Origin: Agelaius tricolor
Lineage: Eukaryota > Chordata > Aves > Passeriformes > Icteridae
Reading direction: 5' to 3'
Assembly: GCA_023055355.1 (NCBI GenBank)
Contig: JALJCS010000002.1
Location: 89,243,001-89,307,000, forward strand
DNA length: 64,000 bases
Shown here one piece after another: positions 1 through 11,920 of this stretch. Each line of letters opens with the position of its first letter. Position 1 is the stretch's first letter. The notes under the pieces are model-generated. The model was given only the letters and a program-made list of their open reading frames with translations. It had not been told where the DNA came from and did no database searches. The translations under genes and the position numbers were made by a program.

Positions 1-2431
1 CAAGTTAAATTAAAGCCACTCACAGTACTTCAGGTAGTTAAGTGGTACTGGTTCTCATAAACCCTCTCTTTTTGGTTTGGTCACAGTTCTGCTCCAGGGC
101 ACCTGGAATACCATTTCAATACTTCTAAAGATAAATAGAGTTCTGTCAATAAACTGAAAATTGCTGACCTTGTCTTGTTCATCAGTTTAGGCATCGAAAA
201 AATTCTGCCTCCTGGGATTGGCAGAGCTTTTCCATCTGAACTGAAAAGTGCTAAGCCTGCCATATTTAATGACAGGCCCGGGAGGGTTAATGAAAGAGCA
301 GAAGTGGCATTTCACCTTGACTTGCAGCTGCCCTATAACATTGCCTAAGGGTCCAGCTAAGTGTTAGCTCCATCTGAGCAGTACAAGGCAGGAGCAAAGA
401 CCTACAGAGAATTCTAACAGGATATCCTCAATTGCCCTGCTTCTTGCCCTGCTTGCCTTTGTGTGTGTGTTTGTGTGAAACCTGTAACCAATGAAGCCTC
501 AGGGATTTCTGTCTTCATTGGTAACAAAAGCTCTGGAAATGCTGAAAAACTGAGCAAGAAAGAAATGCTGCATTGAATGACTAAATCATCTTCTAGCTTA
601 TGCCTGGACTCTACCAGTATTTCAGAATTTTCTTTTGTTATTGATAGCTTCATTTTTATTAGCTAAACATTGATGATTAGTCTAGACTGGTAATTAGAAG
701 CGATCTTTTTACACAGAGCCTTGGATTAAGAGCTTTTGTGATTTGGTGAACTCTAGTTTGTGTGAATGTCAATTTGATCCTTTTAACATGTTCGTGCTAA
801 CTATCAATAGGCTCCTGGGAATCCTGGAAGTGCAGTGCTGAACCTCTCAGACGCTGAGCAACAGCTGGGGTGCCGCTTCTGTTTGAAAGGCTTTCTTCTC
901 TTCTCACTAATGGAGGATCAAAAGTCATCCCTTCAATTAAAAACTAAAGAAAGAATCTCATTCTTCGGCATTTTATGTCTAATTAAGGATTTTAGTGGGA
1001 AATGTACAGCAGTGCTCACTGATTAATTTATCAAACACAAAAATCCCCCTCTCCTCTACCAGTCCAATTAGCCAGGCATTTTATATGGCTGAGAGATTGA
1101 AACACTGTTACTACATGGAAACCAGAGGCTCTTTGCATTTGAAATTGTGTGGTAAAGAGACTGGAAAATTTCTTGTCTAATACCGTGCATACTTAGGGCC
1201 TGATCCTGTGAATTATTGAAAATCCCTGCTAAAAAATGCATGGTCTTCTGAAGGTCCATTCCAGTATGATATTCAATATCCTGAACACACAGGAGCATCA
1301 GGGAAAAGCAGAGGATGCTGAATGCTTTGGAAAATAGAGCATTTACTGTATAAAATGCCCAAAGGGAAGCATAGCTGCTGCTCAGACTGTCTCAAGCACC
1401 GTGGAGCATAATTCACAGTGTTAGCTGCTTCCTTCTTACCTTGTGCTGAGATCTCAGTGCATTGCAGAGCAAGGGATTGATCTCTCCTTCCACAAGCCAC
1501 CTGTCAGAAACAATGTGGAAATATATTATCAATCATTTGTCACTCCCCTCTAACACAAGGATCATGAATCACACTGTTTGTCAGCTCATGTCCCTTGCCT
1601 ATACATCAGAGAGGGGTTATTATCATCTCACTTTTCCTCTGCTGAGAGCAGGCATGTGAGCCAAAGCATCCAGACCATTCTCCCTGTGGCATGAGTGTCT
1701 CCCAGGAATACACTGGGAAGCACATTACCTTTCATGTGTTCTTTATTTTCTTATCCTCCTTCTCAGGGTAGTGTTTGGTTTGTGTTGTGGTCTATTTTTT
1801 TTTTTCTTTGTTTTCCATTTCATTCTGATATTTGATGATTTTGTTGCTATTGCTACTGTCTTGTTTAATTTATTTTGAAGAACTATGTTGCATTTTTGCT
1901 ATGGAAGGTAAGATTAAGGGAACATGCTTGGTTTTTCAAAAGGATTCGAACAGCTCTGGAGCATGGGGATGCTCAATAGACCTAGCCTTGAGTAAGGAAT
2001 TAGTGCCAAACTGCCCAGCTCTGGTCAGAGCAGCTGGGAGGTGCTATGGCTGCACTTGGGTGGATGGATGAGGTCATACCCAAACATCTTGGAGTGCAGA
2101 GCTTAGCAGGTTTACATTGAGAGTGTGTCATTGAAGCAAATCTCATTCTTTCCACTTTGTGCCCTTTGGTTTGCATTGGGCAGAGCTCTGAGGCCATGAC
2201 TTGGGCTCCTTCCAAGTGATATTGAATTGGAGGAAGTGTGTCCTGGGTCTGAGGGCACTCCCAGGACATGCTGGCCCTGACCTGCCCCACCTGGTGCCTC
2301 TCTCTTCCCTTCCTGTGGGTGTCAAACCCCATTTTGGTCCAGCCTGAAAAGTCTGTTCCCCAGGAGTTCTTCCCAGCCATCCCAGGCTCTGTCTGACATG
2401 ATTTCCACTCCCTAGGCCTCATCCTGACCCC
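1..2431. other. Unique AT-rich non-coding DNA
   Basis: I recognise no gene or dispersed repeat here. The stretch holds a short GT-rich tract near 460-476 and a T-rich run near 1795-1815. The part after about 2000 is richer in G+C. Open frames are 60 to 140 codons, overlap one another on both strands and resemble no family I know. The 140-codon minus frame at 2000-2422 falls in the GC-rich part, where stop codons are naturally rare. Confidence 0.6.
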
Positions 2432-2545
2432 TGTGGTAGTTAACCCTGGCTAAGGGCTGAGGGTTCCCTCACTGCCCTTCTCCTTGGAACAGGGGGGAAC
2501 AGGATGAGAAATCTTGTGCTTCAAGACACAGCAAAGATGGGATGG
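2432..2545 (-). mobile_element. Possible ERVL-like LTR scrap (R-U5 end)
   Basis: The segment opens with TGTGGTAGTTAACCCTGGCT. This resembles the terminal sequence of the ERVL-like LTR family seen at 35409 and 56864 (reading TGTGGT, then a GACCCTGGCTGG-like stretch, then a C-rich stretch ending in a GGGGGA/GATGAGAAA-like block). The block after it loosely fits the same LTR. The match fades after about 110 bp and no target duplication is visible. It could be coincidence in GC-rich DNA. Confidence 0.35.
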
Positions 2546-2769
2546 GGGCTGTGCTCAGTCCCTGTCAGCCCCTCTGGGCTGCTCCTCCCTGTGCCCCCAG
2601 CTTGGCTGAAAGGCTCAGCTGTGCATTCCCTCAGTCCCACCCTGCTCCTTGCCTGGCACATCCCAGTGCCAAGGAGCCTCTGCCCCAGCATGGCACTGCC
2701 TTTCTCTGCCTGGTCCTGTGTGCCCACATCACAGTAGCACTTGTGTCACCCACAGAAAGGGTCTTGTGG
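2546..2769. other. GC-rich unclassified stretch
   Basis: This is a C-rich stretch with overlapping short open frames on both strands. No motif, splice pattern or repeat family is recognisable. It could be a poorly preserved continuation of the LTR scrap to its left. Confidence 0.4.
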
Positions 2770-3237
2770 CAGCTCTTCAGGCTGGCAGATGAGTTACAGA
2801 AAGGGTGATAAAGGTCTGTAAAACCATGAGTGGCAGGTGAAGATGAATGATGTTCACTGCGCCTTCCAGTGAGCGCTGTAGGAAACATCAAAAGGAACTC
2901 ACAGATTAAAGAAAGAAAGCAAAGCAATCTGCATGTTCCTGTCGTATGGGAGCTCCTCACTGAAGTGTTGATCATAAAAGTTAACAATTTCAGTAAACCA
3001 TTGGAAAAATTAACAGGAGTAGAAAAAAAAACAACTAAAATCAAATTATGTAATGCAAGTAAACTGGCTCAGGCAGTTTGAGACTTACAAAGGACTAGAG
3101 ATTGTGAAATTCTCCTTGAGCATCGTGGTATGCTGTCCCTGCATGTCCCTGTGTTTCTTGGACACTGTTGGACAGAGAATTTTGGACCAGACACACCTTT
3201 AGTCTGACCTGTTATAGCCATTCCTACACTTTCATTT
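2770..3237 (+). mobile_element. Ancient CR1 LINE 3' end
   Basis: The segment follows the 3' end of the old amniote CR1 type. An AACCATGAGTGGCA-like block near 2822 is followed by a block resembling the region around 'YFFTxxxVNLWNSL' (gttcctgtcgtatgggagct near 2936). The copy closes with the CR1 tail ctttagtctgacctgttata near 3198, which corresponds to the familiar 'TTTGGTCTGACCCAGTATGG' ending. It is heavily decayed, with no usable reading frame. It belongs to an older layer than the other CR1 copies here. Confidence 0.6.
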
Positions 3238-4081
3238 CATTCTCACTCTTAAAACCATGAAAGGGGAATATCAAACTCTGATCTCTCTGTGTTCAAAGCT
3301 CGTGTGCTGCCCTTTGCAGAGAGACTTCCATGGCCTCATCACTCACTGCTGGAAGATCAGTTCTTCTCATTGCACAGTCTGAGCTTTGGATGGAGTGCAG
3401 GGTACCCAGAGAGACCTCATCTGTTCTTTTCCTAATGCATATCTCAGGGGAAAAGTGAGCCAAAATTAAGTAGGAGAGGTTGGGTAATTTTCCAAATATG
3501 CTGTGATTCATGAAGAAATACTAAAAATATGAATTTTCTCGCTTGATGAAGATGTTACAAAGAGCTAGAGTGATTTGGATACTGTGAAGACTTTGTTGAC
3601 AGAAAATACAAGAATTAGACAGGAGAAGCTATCAAGGAAGACAAAATTAGGTTTCTGGAGGATGAGATCATTGAAGAGGAAGAAGATTAAGGCTTTATGA
3701 GGAAAGGAAGACCAGTTCACATTTGTATTGGGAATTTTATTAACTTTACTATTTGCCCAGCCAATTATGGTGGACATCTATAGCCTGAATTAAAAGCTCC
3801 AGATAACCATGCTGGGATAAAACTGGAAGCCATGTCAACACCATTATTCCCCCTCTTCACATTACATTCTACCAACTTGCACTAAGGACAAGGTTTTGAT
3901 GTCTGTATGACCCTTTCTTTCATAGGTGATGCCTCTGATTTTCCTCTGTTCTTGATCTTTTATACCTATTATAAGTGGTTGGCACTGCATATCTGAATTA
4001 CCAAGAAAAAGCAGAATTGCACAGGCAGGCAGAATTTGTCTAAACACATACAAACATAAGATAATGTAAGGAACACGTTGA
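3238..4081. other. Unique non-coding DNA
   Basis: Nothing is recognised. There are short overlapping open frames of about 60 to 70 codons only, and no tandem repeat or repeat-family match was seen. Confidence 0.55.
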
Positions 4082-4486
4082 TGCCTTGGAGTGGCTATCT
4101 AGAACAAGGATAGACAAGATTAACAGAGTAAAGTGGATATTTATTGAAGGCCTTCAATAGATACACCTTGGGCAGTCAAAAGCCTCCCAGAGGGGCTACA
4201 CCCAAGGTGGATGGAGGCCATGAGTTTTTCAGACAGATATAAGTTTGGTCTAGTAACACATCAGTTAATCCTCCAATTACAGCTTCAGGTAATGAAGTCA
4301 TGTACCCCCAGTTTGCTTCTCCCCCACCAATTTCACTTTTGTTTATGCTTTTTGGGGCCTGAGGCTGAGGGTGTCCTTGGATCTCAGGCCTGGAGGGATT
4401 GTTGTTGTTGTGTCTGACCAAGATGTGAAGACAGATAACTAACACTTTATATGGAGTTTAGAGTTATGCATTAATGGATCACTACA
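4082..4486 (-). mobile_element. Endogenous retrovirus LTR, solo or fragment
   Basis: The segment begins TGCCTTGGAG and ends CACTACA, giving the TG...CA bounds of an LTR. Its interior is typical of a passerine LTR: a 'ggccttcaatagatacacc' block, a 'gggctacacccaaggtggat' block and a 'tcaggcctggagggattg' block. On the minus strand the complement of gtggatatttattgaaggcc gives an AATAAA signal near the 5'-proximal end of the plus strand, so the element probably reads on the minus strand. No convincing target duplication was found (GTTGA on the left, GGATT on the right). No retroviral gene lies next to it. Confidence 0.6.
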
Positions 4487-7400
4487 GGATTTGAAAAATA
4501 TAAGGCATCAGCTTCTACATACAGCTCTGGTACTAGGAAAACAAATTTGCAACTAATATGTAGATAAATTCAGGCTAGATTTGGGCCTTATTTAGCTGTA
4601 TTTAATCTTCGTTTTCTGGAATTCTAAACTTTAAAGTTCTGGCGACATGGAATGGAGGAGTGCAAGGATAACTCTTCTTTCAGCACCATTTGGAAAGCTA
4701 AGAGTACCTGCAGCCTGCTCCCACAGCAACAGGAAAGAATTTTTGATAAAAAACTCTTCTGCCTGGTCAGATAGCAGATGTGAAAAGAGGATCTGTTATC
4801 CTTAACCTGGCAAATCTCTCAGTTTTCTGTTGAGGTTTTGTACACCCTGATGTGCAGGTGAGCTGCTTTGGATGATGCCTTTGGTACAGAAACGTGTTTG
4901 CCCTGCAGTAACCACTGAAGGGTACTTTTTCTTGCCTCTGTACATGTGCCAAACATACCTCATTTTCAATGGAAGTCCAACTGGAACATGGGAGACAGTC
5001 TTCATGTTAATAGCTTGCACAGATTAATCTCTTTGTATGACAGGAAAATGATTTTGACAGGTAGAAATAAACATACAGATATAAAAGGAGAAATTTTACA
5101 CCCTTTGACAGCTAAAGAGCAAGACTGGCTCATCTGGATTTTTTTATACAGTCCACACTCTTCAAAACTGTCCACAGTTTTGGAGATTTCTGTTTGCAGT
5201 GAGAGTGCCTGAAGCTTCAGCTGAATATTTTCAGGGAACTCGGAGTGTTACAAAGCACGTACATGCTCCCTATTTTCAAAGGCTAAACAAGCATGACTGC
5301 AAACACTATCACTGCACTAGCAAAAAGGTGCTGAACCACACTGGAAGAGACAGTAATTCATGATGGAGAATACTCTGTTATCCATGAGGGAGATTGGTCT
5401 TTGTGCAGTGTGAGGAAGAGATAAGCATATTGACATGGCTTCTTTTGAAGTGTCCATCCACTCTGCAGCAGCCTCCTCCTTTCTGCTCGCTTGCTATTGA
5501 TTATGTCTGCACTAAAGTTCAGCTGACCATTTATATTTCAAGTGAGAAGGAGGGAGAACTGGAGATTTAAAACCATTTAAACACCTCTTGCTAGAGTTAA
5601 TGCTTTCATGTCACCAGCACTTGTCAGGACTCAGACAATGAAATTCCTGAGGGTGGTTCATAATGATTCAATTTGTCAGCATTTCAAGCATTTCAAGCAG
5701 AAACATGCAGGTCTGATATTCCAGTCCAGGGGGTATAAGAACAGCCAGAAGACTGTGTCTCTGTGTTTGTTACTCACCAGTAGGCAGATGATAACACAGA
5801 GCTGGTGGCACAACTTTAACTGCATTGCAGGATAAATTGGGGCAGCAGGCACAGAGGCCACTGAAATACCTGTCTGTGAGAGCTTTCTATATCTGCTGTG
5901 TTAGTCTCTCTGGTAAATACACACAAAGGTACAGCAGGGCATGCACATGAATGAGGGATGCTCTGAAAATCCTGTTTAAAGATGTAGGTGGTCTTTCACA
6001 TTCATATTTATGTACCTGACCCATGCTTGTTGTATGTGTATTTTAGGCTTTAACAGGTCTTCAGTAAAATCTGTAGTCAACTTCTGCAGGTTTTTGTAAT
6101 CCTATTTTCTTATTCTTTAGCAATGCTTGGAGACCTGCACAGACAAGAGGGGAAATCAAACAGCCAGAAGAAGATACAGGGTACAGCCTATTCATTATTC
6201 TGTTTTGCCATTTCTTCTGTTGCCTGCTTTGTCTTTCCAGACCACATACCTGGTATAATTTGTGTTTTACCTGTGCTAAATCTGGGGCAGAATTTATTTT
6301 TGTTTTCCTTTTTTGTTCAGCACAGTAGGTGATAGATTGGCGACCTGATATGTCCCCACAGTGCAAACACATGCCAAAGTGTTGTTAAAAGTGCAAAGCA
6401 AACAGGATAACAGGAAGGATATCTTGCTTGTCTCCTTGTATAAGGTCAGATTTAAGGGGAAGTCTGGAAAGGAGAGCAGGCTGAAAAAAAACCAACAACA
6501 ACAACAAAAATCCCAAACAAAAAACCCACTAAATAATAATAAAAAAAGCCATTACTAACTTTTTTTCATAAGTGCTAATGGCTTTGTTTCAACCAAATAC
6601 AAACTAGTCTCTGGGTTAGATGAGCCTTTTTATTAGACTATATCTGCACACAGGGTTAAACTTGTGATCTGAGAAACCTGGTGGTTTGATGGACTACTCC
6701 TAAACAGCTGTCATGAAAGGTGACTGAGAAGTCAACACGTGGTTTACAAGTTCAAAGTCCCTCTTAAGGATCTGTGTTTTCTCCAGTGGGAAGCATGGCT
6801 GTTTTCCTGACATGGAAAAAGTCTGAATAATTACCAGTTAGGAAATCTGAAAGAGTAAGCTGGAAACTAACCACATAGGCTGTGTCCAGCCCTAACTTAC
6901 TCTCCTGTTTGCAGAGCTTGTATGCTGACCATAAATAAGCATAGATTATACACATGTGAAAAGTAGTATTTTATCTCCATTGGATTTTAATATTTGTTTA
7001 TCTATGAGAATCTTCTATGTCATTTAATGTAATGTGCTTCTCTGTGGCACCTTTTTAGTAAAGATTCAATATGCTGCTTCTGATAGAGGTAATTCAAATA
7101 ACTGATTAATAAAGCTGCACAAAAAAGTAGGAGCTGATTTTCTTTTACTATGGTAGGATGACTCTCTTAGTGTAGAACCTTTATGCAGCTTCCATTTCCC
7201 ACACACTACTCTCTTTTTAATGATTTATTTAAAATGCTCACATTAAAAATAAATTTAACGCAAAACACTCATAAAGCTTGAATCCTCCTATGACTGTGGA
7301 GCTTATTCTAGAGTAATTTCACAGGGCAGTTTCATTAAGGGGCAATTTTGTCAGCTGCTTCAGGCTGGTTTTTCAGGAGGTCTGGAATAAATAGTCCATG

Positions 7401-9640
7401 AGGAAGGACAAAGTGAACCAGTATTGTTACATCTTTACACGACTGAGGGGAAGGTTAATTGCAATGTAAGAATCTGAAAGATAAAAGATGTGATTAGAAA
7501 CAGTGAGCTTGAAGTACTGAAAGGAAAAAAAATGCATCAGACTGAAGGAAAAAAAAATCAGGAATATTCAAAGGATACAGAATTAATATAAAATAATATT
7601 ATAAAATAAGTAAAATTATCTGCCATTGTCTTTAAGCAAAACAGGGCATAATAGAAAGAGACAGAATTTAGGGTCTGAAGTGGGTAAAAGTAGATATTTA
7701 TTGTCTAAAAGTGTCTATTTATTGTCTAGATATGCAATGGAGTAAAAAGAAGATTTTATAAACATAGGTTCAAGCCACAAGGAAAAGATTGAAGAATTTT
7801 AGTGCCTGATTCTAACAAATACTACAACACTATGTGTTTGAAGAATCAATCTTTGATTGAATTCTTCAAAACCAAATGCTTAAATAAGGCTTTTCCTCTC
7901 TGCTTATTTTTCTTTGGAATTCACTGTTAAAAATTCCAGAACTGGATATTGCCAAAAACCTCTATCACAGAGGTTAATCATCTTAGAAAATAGATATTCC
8001 CATCTATTGAACCTAGTAAATTTTTACTTGCTGTCATGGATAGATATTATAATATCTTCTCCTTGTGCTGCAACAATTAAGGTGGAAATGACATTTCCAT
8101 TACAAAGATCATATAACTCAGTGGGGAAAAACTAAATGACCCAGCTGGGCTGAAGCTGTGCTTTGGACATATCTGCCTTGATGAGAATATTTTCATCGGA
8201 TTCAGATTTTAAATTGAGATGTGTCTAAATAAATTGTGGAAATATTTTTTTAGGCACCAGTGTATCTGTCAAATGCTATGTAGAGAAAAGCATTCTGAGG
8301 CAGTACAGCCCTTGGCACGGGATTTGCTCTGGAAAGGCCAAAGTTCTCAGGCCTGGATAGAAATTCTTCTCCTGAACTGGATGGACAATTCCACAGTGAA
8401 GTTATTGGGAATAAAGCATTTTAATTGAGGTGGTGACTGTTCTCAGTAGTTTTGGGCCTTTAATGGATGAAAAAAATGTGATATCAGAAAAGGGAATCCT
8501 GCACAATTCTCCAGACAGGCCCTGATGTTCCCAAATTTCCTTCTCCCTGCCTCCCTTCAGACTCAAGCCAGGCCATAGCTTCCACAGGAAGAATACAGCA
8601 ATCTTCTCCTCTGGTAATGCTTAGCCCATTTCCCTCTCTTGCTGACCTCCCCTCTCCCAGTATCCCTCTGCTGGCAGCCTGAAGAGTAGGACATAGCAAG
8701 GGACTGTTTTTAAAGGGTAGAAAGACTCAGGTAGGTGTAGAGGAAAAGCAGAGAAATTCTTCAGCCCTCCTGGACCCTCACAGCTAAAGCATCCAGTGCA
8801 CATCTAGAGCAGAGGGAGCCTGAGCCCCAAACACCCAATTTCCTTTTGCAGTCGTCTCCTAATGGGGTTATTTAGGAGCAGGAAAGCAAAATGCAATCAG
8901 AATCCATCCAGACACATTCACAGGGGAAAATAACTGTTACAGTACTTGGGATAACAAGGCCAGGTTTTCAGTGACCCCATCACCCCTTTCCTTAAGGGGG
9001 ATGTAATTTGGCTCTTACTCTGTCCTAAGGATCAGCCTGGGCACAGCCATGAGTGTGATTTGTGACATAAGGGCTAAGACTAAACTGTGTGTCCCTTGGT
9101 ATCAGGCTGGGACATTGACTCATCATCTTGCTGACTGTTCTCACAACAGCACAAGGTCTTCCATTATCCCAGACCTTCATCTTTTAGCAGACAACTTGTT
9201 ATACACTATTTACTTGAAGAGCAAAGCAGCCAGAAAGTTTCTTTAATGAGTACAATAGATTCTGATCTCTGCTCAGCTCTCATCTATCTCAAATCCATGT
9301 TCCAAAGTCAGTGTTGAGTGCAAGTGAGGGAAGAAAATGAGGCATAAGGGTTAGCTAAGAGAGACCAAACTGCAAAGATAATAGGCCAATAACAGATATG
9401 ACAACTATAGATATAGGAAAACAAGGTTAGAACTTATGTGAGAGGATCTAATGTAGTGAAATTAAAGCAATCCAGAGCAATGAATTGTTAGTGCTTTACT
9501 CACATCCTGTCTTCATTTGGGTACAGGCTGGATGGAATATCAGGCAGGGCAGTGTGGCCATTCACCAGGCTCTGTACTGGACAATAGAACACCTTCAGTG
9601 TAGCCTGGCCCTGGTCCTGGTGGCAGGGACAAATGTGTGG
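4487..9640. other. Unique AT-rich non-coding DNA
   Basis: This is a long stretch without a recognisable gene or dispersed repeat. Local features are an A-rich simple tract at about 6484-6550, an AT-rich block near 7560-7620, and a short direct repeat of tatttattgtcta near 7695-7727. The AATAAA at about 8410 lies in no supportable transcript. Open frames stay below about 105 codons and carry no known motif. Confidence 0.55.
6484..6550. repeat. A-rich simple repeat (CAA/AAT type)
   Basis: This run is almost entirely A and C, then A and T, with short CAA and AAT triplet runs. It gives a lysine/asparagine/glutamine-rich translation that is not a protein. Confidence 0.75.
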
Positions 9641-9928
9641 TGACAGTGCCAAGAGCCAAGGGAGTGGAATAAAGCTGCATCAGGGGAGATTTAGTTCAGG
9701 TATTGGGAAAAGGCTCTTCACTCAGAGGGTGGTTGGTCACTGGAACAGGATCCCTGAGGAAGTCATCACAGCTGACTGAGCTCAAGAAGTCAGACAGAGT
9801 GACTGACAGAGCTCAAGAAGTGTCTGGACAATGCTCTCAGGCACAGGATGGGATGCTTGGGGTGTCCTGGGCCAAGAGTTGGGTTCTATAGTTCTTGTGG
9901 ATCCATTTTAACTTAGGATATTCTATAA
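9641..9928 (+). mobile_element. CR1 LINE 3' end
   Basis: The segment matches the 3' end of an avian CR1 and covers the last part of ORF2 plus the short 3' UTR. Landmarks are ggggagatttagttcaggta (near 9683), ttcactcagagggtggttgg (near 9717), cactggaacaggatccctga (near 9738), tctggacaatgctctcaggc (near 9823) and the tail ggatattctata. It is truncated at its 5' end, as most CR1 copies are. A local duplication of gagctcaagaagt (9778-9790 and 9809-9821) expands the ORF2 remnant by about 31 bp. Confidence 0.8.
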
Positions 9929-10563
9929 CTGCAAATCTAAAGTACTTTATAAATGCAAGCCTTGTCTGGGCTTTGTATTTTTTCTGTCCTGTTAAATGTT
10001 TCAGTATCTATATAGAAATAACCTTTTCACATCATGACTTTTACTTTAATTCAGCATTATCAGTGCAACCATAGGAAAACTTTTCTTCTTGATACAGAAA
10101 CTCAGCTGTTGCTTTGGGGCTGTCTCATAACAGTGTAAAATTTTCCTTCCCAGCTCAGCATAAAATTAGCCCTAATGGATATCTACTTTAGAACACAGTT
10201 CTTCCTTTGGCTTTTTTTTTTCCTTTTCACATATTTCTTTGCACTTTCTCCCTCCAATATTTCTCCCTGAATCATTACCCAATCACAGTATATTGTCAAG
10301 CTTCTCAGATAAAAGTGCAGAAGTGGGGATTAAATGTCACTTGTTTTGTTTGCACACTTCTCCGTTTCCCTTGGAGCCCATCAGGATGGGACCTGAGTGG
10401 TTTCTGTCTGAAAGGCAGGCATGCTCACTGCAGGAGAGCACCAGGAGAGACTGGCAGGAGGGTGTTTGAGGCAGGTCAAGGCAGCTCTGCCCCAGCAGAG
10501 ACCCCTGGAACAAGGCCCTGTGCAGCACCATGTGGAAGGAGGGATGTTCTACTTGGACTGTTA
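9929..10563. other. Unique non-coding DNA
   Basis: No gene or repeat is recognised. A 143-codon plus-strand open frame (10207-10638) starts in a T-rich tract and runs into the LTR at 10569. It has no recognisable domain and looks accidental. Confidence 0.55.
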
Positions 10564-10568
10564 CCATC
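10564..10568. repeat. Left target-site duplication of the 10569 LTR
   Basis: CCATC here is repeated exactly at 10842-10846 on the other side of the LTR. This shows a single integration event followed by loss of the provirus body. Confidence 0.8.
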
Positions 10569-10841
10569 TGTGTTGGGTTTGAATGGGATAAAGTTAATTT
10601 TATTCATAGTATTCAGTATTAGGCTGTGTTGTTGCTGAACACCTGCCTGCCCATGGGAAGCAGTGAATGAATTTTTTGGTTTTTCTTCTTTGTATGGTTT
10701 TTGCTTTGCCTATTAAACTGCCTGTATCCCAGCCCACAGATTTGCTCATTTTTAGCTTTCTGATTCTCTTCCCTATCCCACCCAGTGGGGAGTGAGTGAG
10801 ATGTTTTGTGGGGCTTAGTTCCCAGCTGGATTTAAACCACA
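10569..10841 (+). mobile_element. ERVL-like solo LTR with 5-bp target duplication
   Basis: The LTR begins TGTGTTGGGTTTGAATGGGA and ends TTTAAACCACA. It carries the 3' landmarks of the common avian ERVL-type LTR: a tattaaactgcctgtatccc block near 10708 (with an ATTAAA polyadenylation-like signal), a gattctcttccctatcccac block near 10761, and a cagtggggagtgagtgag block near 10783. It is flanked by CCATC at 10564-10568 and CCATC at 10842-10846, which fits the 5-bp duplication usual for ERVL. At 273 bp it is much shorter than the several-hundred-base consensus I remember, so the U3 middle is probably deleted. No internal retroviral sequence lies beside it. Confidence 0.85.
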
Positions 10842-10846
10842 CCATC
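10842..10846. repeat. Right target-site duplication of the 10569 LTR
   Basis: CCATC matches the left copy at 10564-10568 exactly. Confidence 0.8.
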
Positions 10847-11766
10847 AGATGCAGAAACTTCTCTGCTTTTTTATTTTTTTCTGTGGCATTTGAACAGTAA
10901 GAAAATCCCTTTGCTGTTGCAGAGTTAACATGATAACCAATCTGGAAATGTAGATCCTCTCCTAAAATGTGATATTGGTCTGGATCTTCTCCTGCACCTC
11001 AGAAGTTATCAGGACCTTTAGGCATCCTTGGCTGGAATGAGGCCCAGGAACTCAGTATTTCAAACCAGTTGTTCTGAAATAGTAAAAGTGTTGGCAGCCT
11101 GGGGAAGAGAAACGTGTGCTTCTGCCTCCCTCTCCTGCACTAATGTTTGTTATTATATCTACACTCATCCCAGCTTTTAGCTGCAGCCAGAACTCTCATT
11201 AATCACCACCTGGGAACACCATCTCAGAGCTTTTGTGAGGAAAAGCAGAGGGGAGGGAGGCTGTGTGTTGTGTGGAGGTGTGAGTGATGATTTTGGGGTG
11301 CAGAGTGAGAGACTCAAGTGAGGCAGAAGTAGATCAAGGAGGGAAGAGGAAAGGACACTGCAGGAGCTGTTTGGGGATATAGAGAGACAGAGAAAACACA
11401 GAGGGGAAAAAAAGACAACCCTATTTCAAACAAATTGGGCAAAGGAGAGAAGAGTGCACTACTAACAATATCCCATTTAGATTGCTCTTTGCCACAATTG
11501 CTGACAAAATCTAAGAGAAAAAAAAATGTAATTAGGTCAAGACCATTTGCCTATAGCAAAGATGAGGCCAGGAGGAACCCTCCCCCTAGTTTCAGGAATA
11601 GTTCTTCCCTCCCTGTGAAGACTTTCATCTAGATCTCATTAGGAACAATTTTCTTTTTGGTCATAATTTGTGCTAAGAATGGCACAGAAAGTACCCCAGG
11701 GCCAGCAGCTCTCCCATTTCCTGTAAGGTTTTACTCTGATCTTTGGTAATTGGTGGGCTGCTTAAA
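10847..11766. other. Unique non-coding DNA
   Basis: No gene or repeat is recognised. The block near 11230-11430 is purine-rich on the plus strand (many GAGG, GGAA and GAGA runs) but not a regular tandem repeat. Confidence 0.55.
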
Positions 11767-11920
11767 AGGTTATTATTATTTATTATGTTTATTACAGTCA
11801 TGCCTAATAGCCAATAAATGATATGGTTTCCTTATGTTAAGCACTCTACAAACATACAGTGGTAGGAGATCTTTGCCCTACAGAACTTAAAGTTCAAACA
11901 GAGACATGGTGAGGCTAAGA
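11767..11920 (+). repeat. Ancient amniote MIR-like dispersed repeat
   Basis: The order of blocks follows an old amniote interspersed repeat: ttattatttattatgtttat, then ttacagtcatgcctaatagc, then ttaagcactctacaaacata, then gatctttgccctacagaact, then taaagttcaaacagagacat. The middle block corresponds to the 'GCTAGGCACTGTACAAACA' signature and the next to 'CCCTGCCCCAAAGAGCTTACA'. The copy is diverged and has no reading frame. I am sure of the resemblance but not of the exact family name. Confidence 0.5.

Noticed and set aside
1930..2010. B-box-like GTTCGAATCC on the minus strand near 1945
   Set aside because: The flanking sequence does not fold as a tRNA and no A-box lies at the right distance.
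2000..2422. 140-codon minus-strand open frame
   Set aside because: It lies in GC-rich DNA with overlapping frames on both strands, has no domain and starts and ends without gene context.
10207..10638. 143-codon plus-strand open frame
   Set aside because: It begins in a T-rich tract, runs into an LTR at 10569 and has no recognisable domain.
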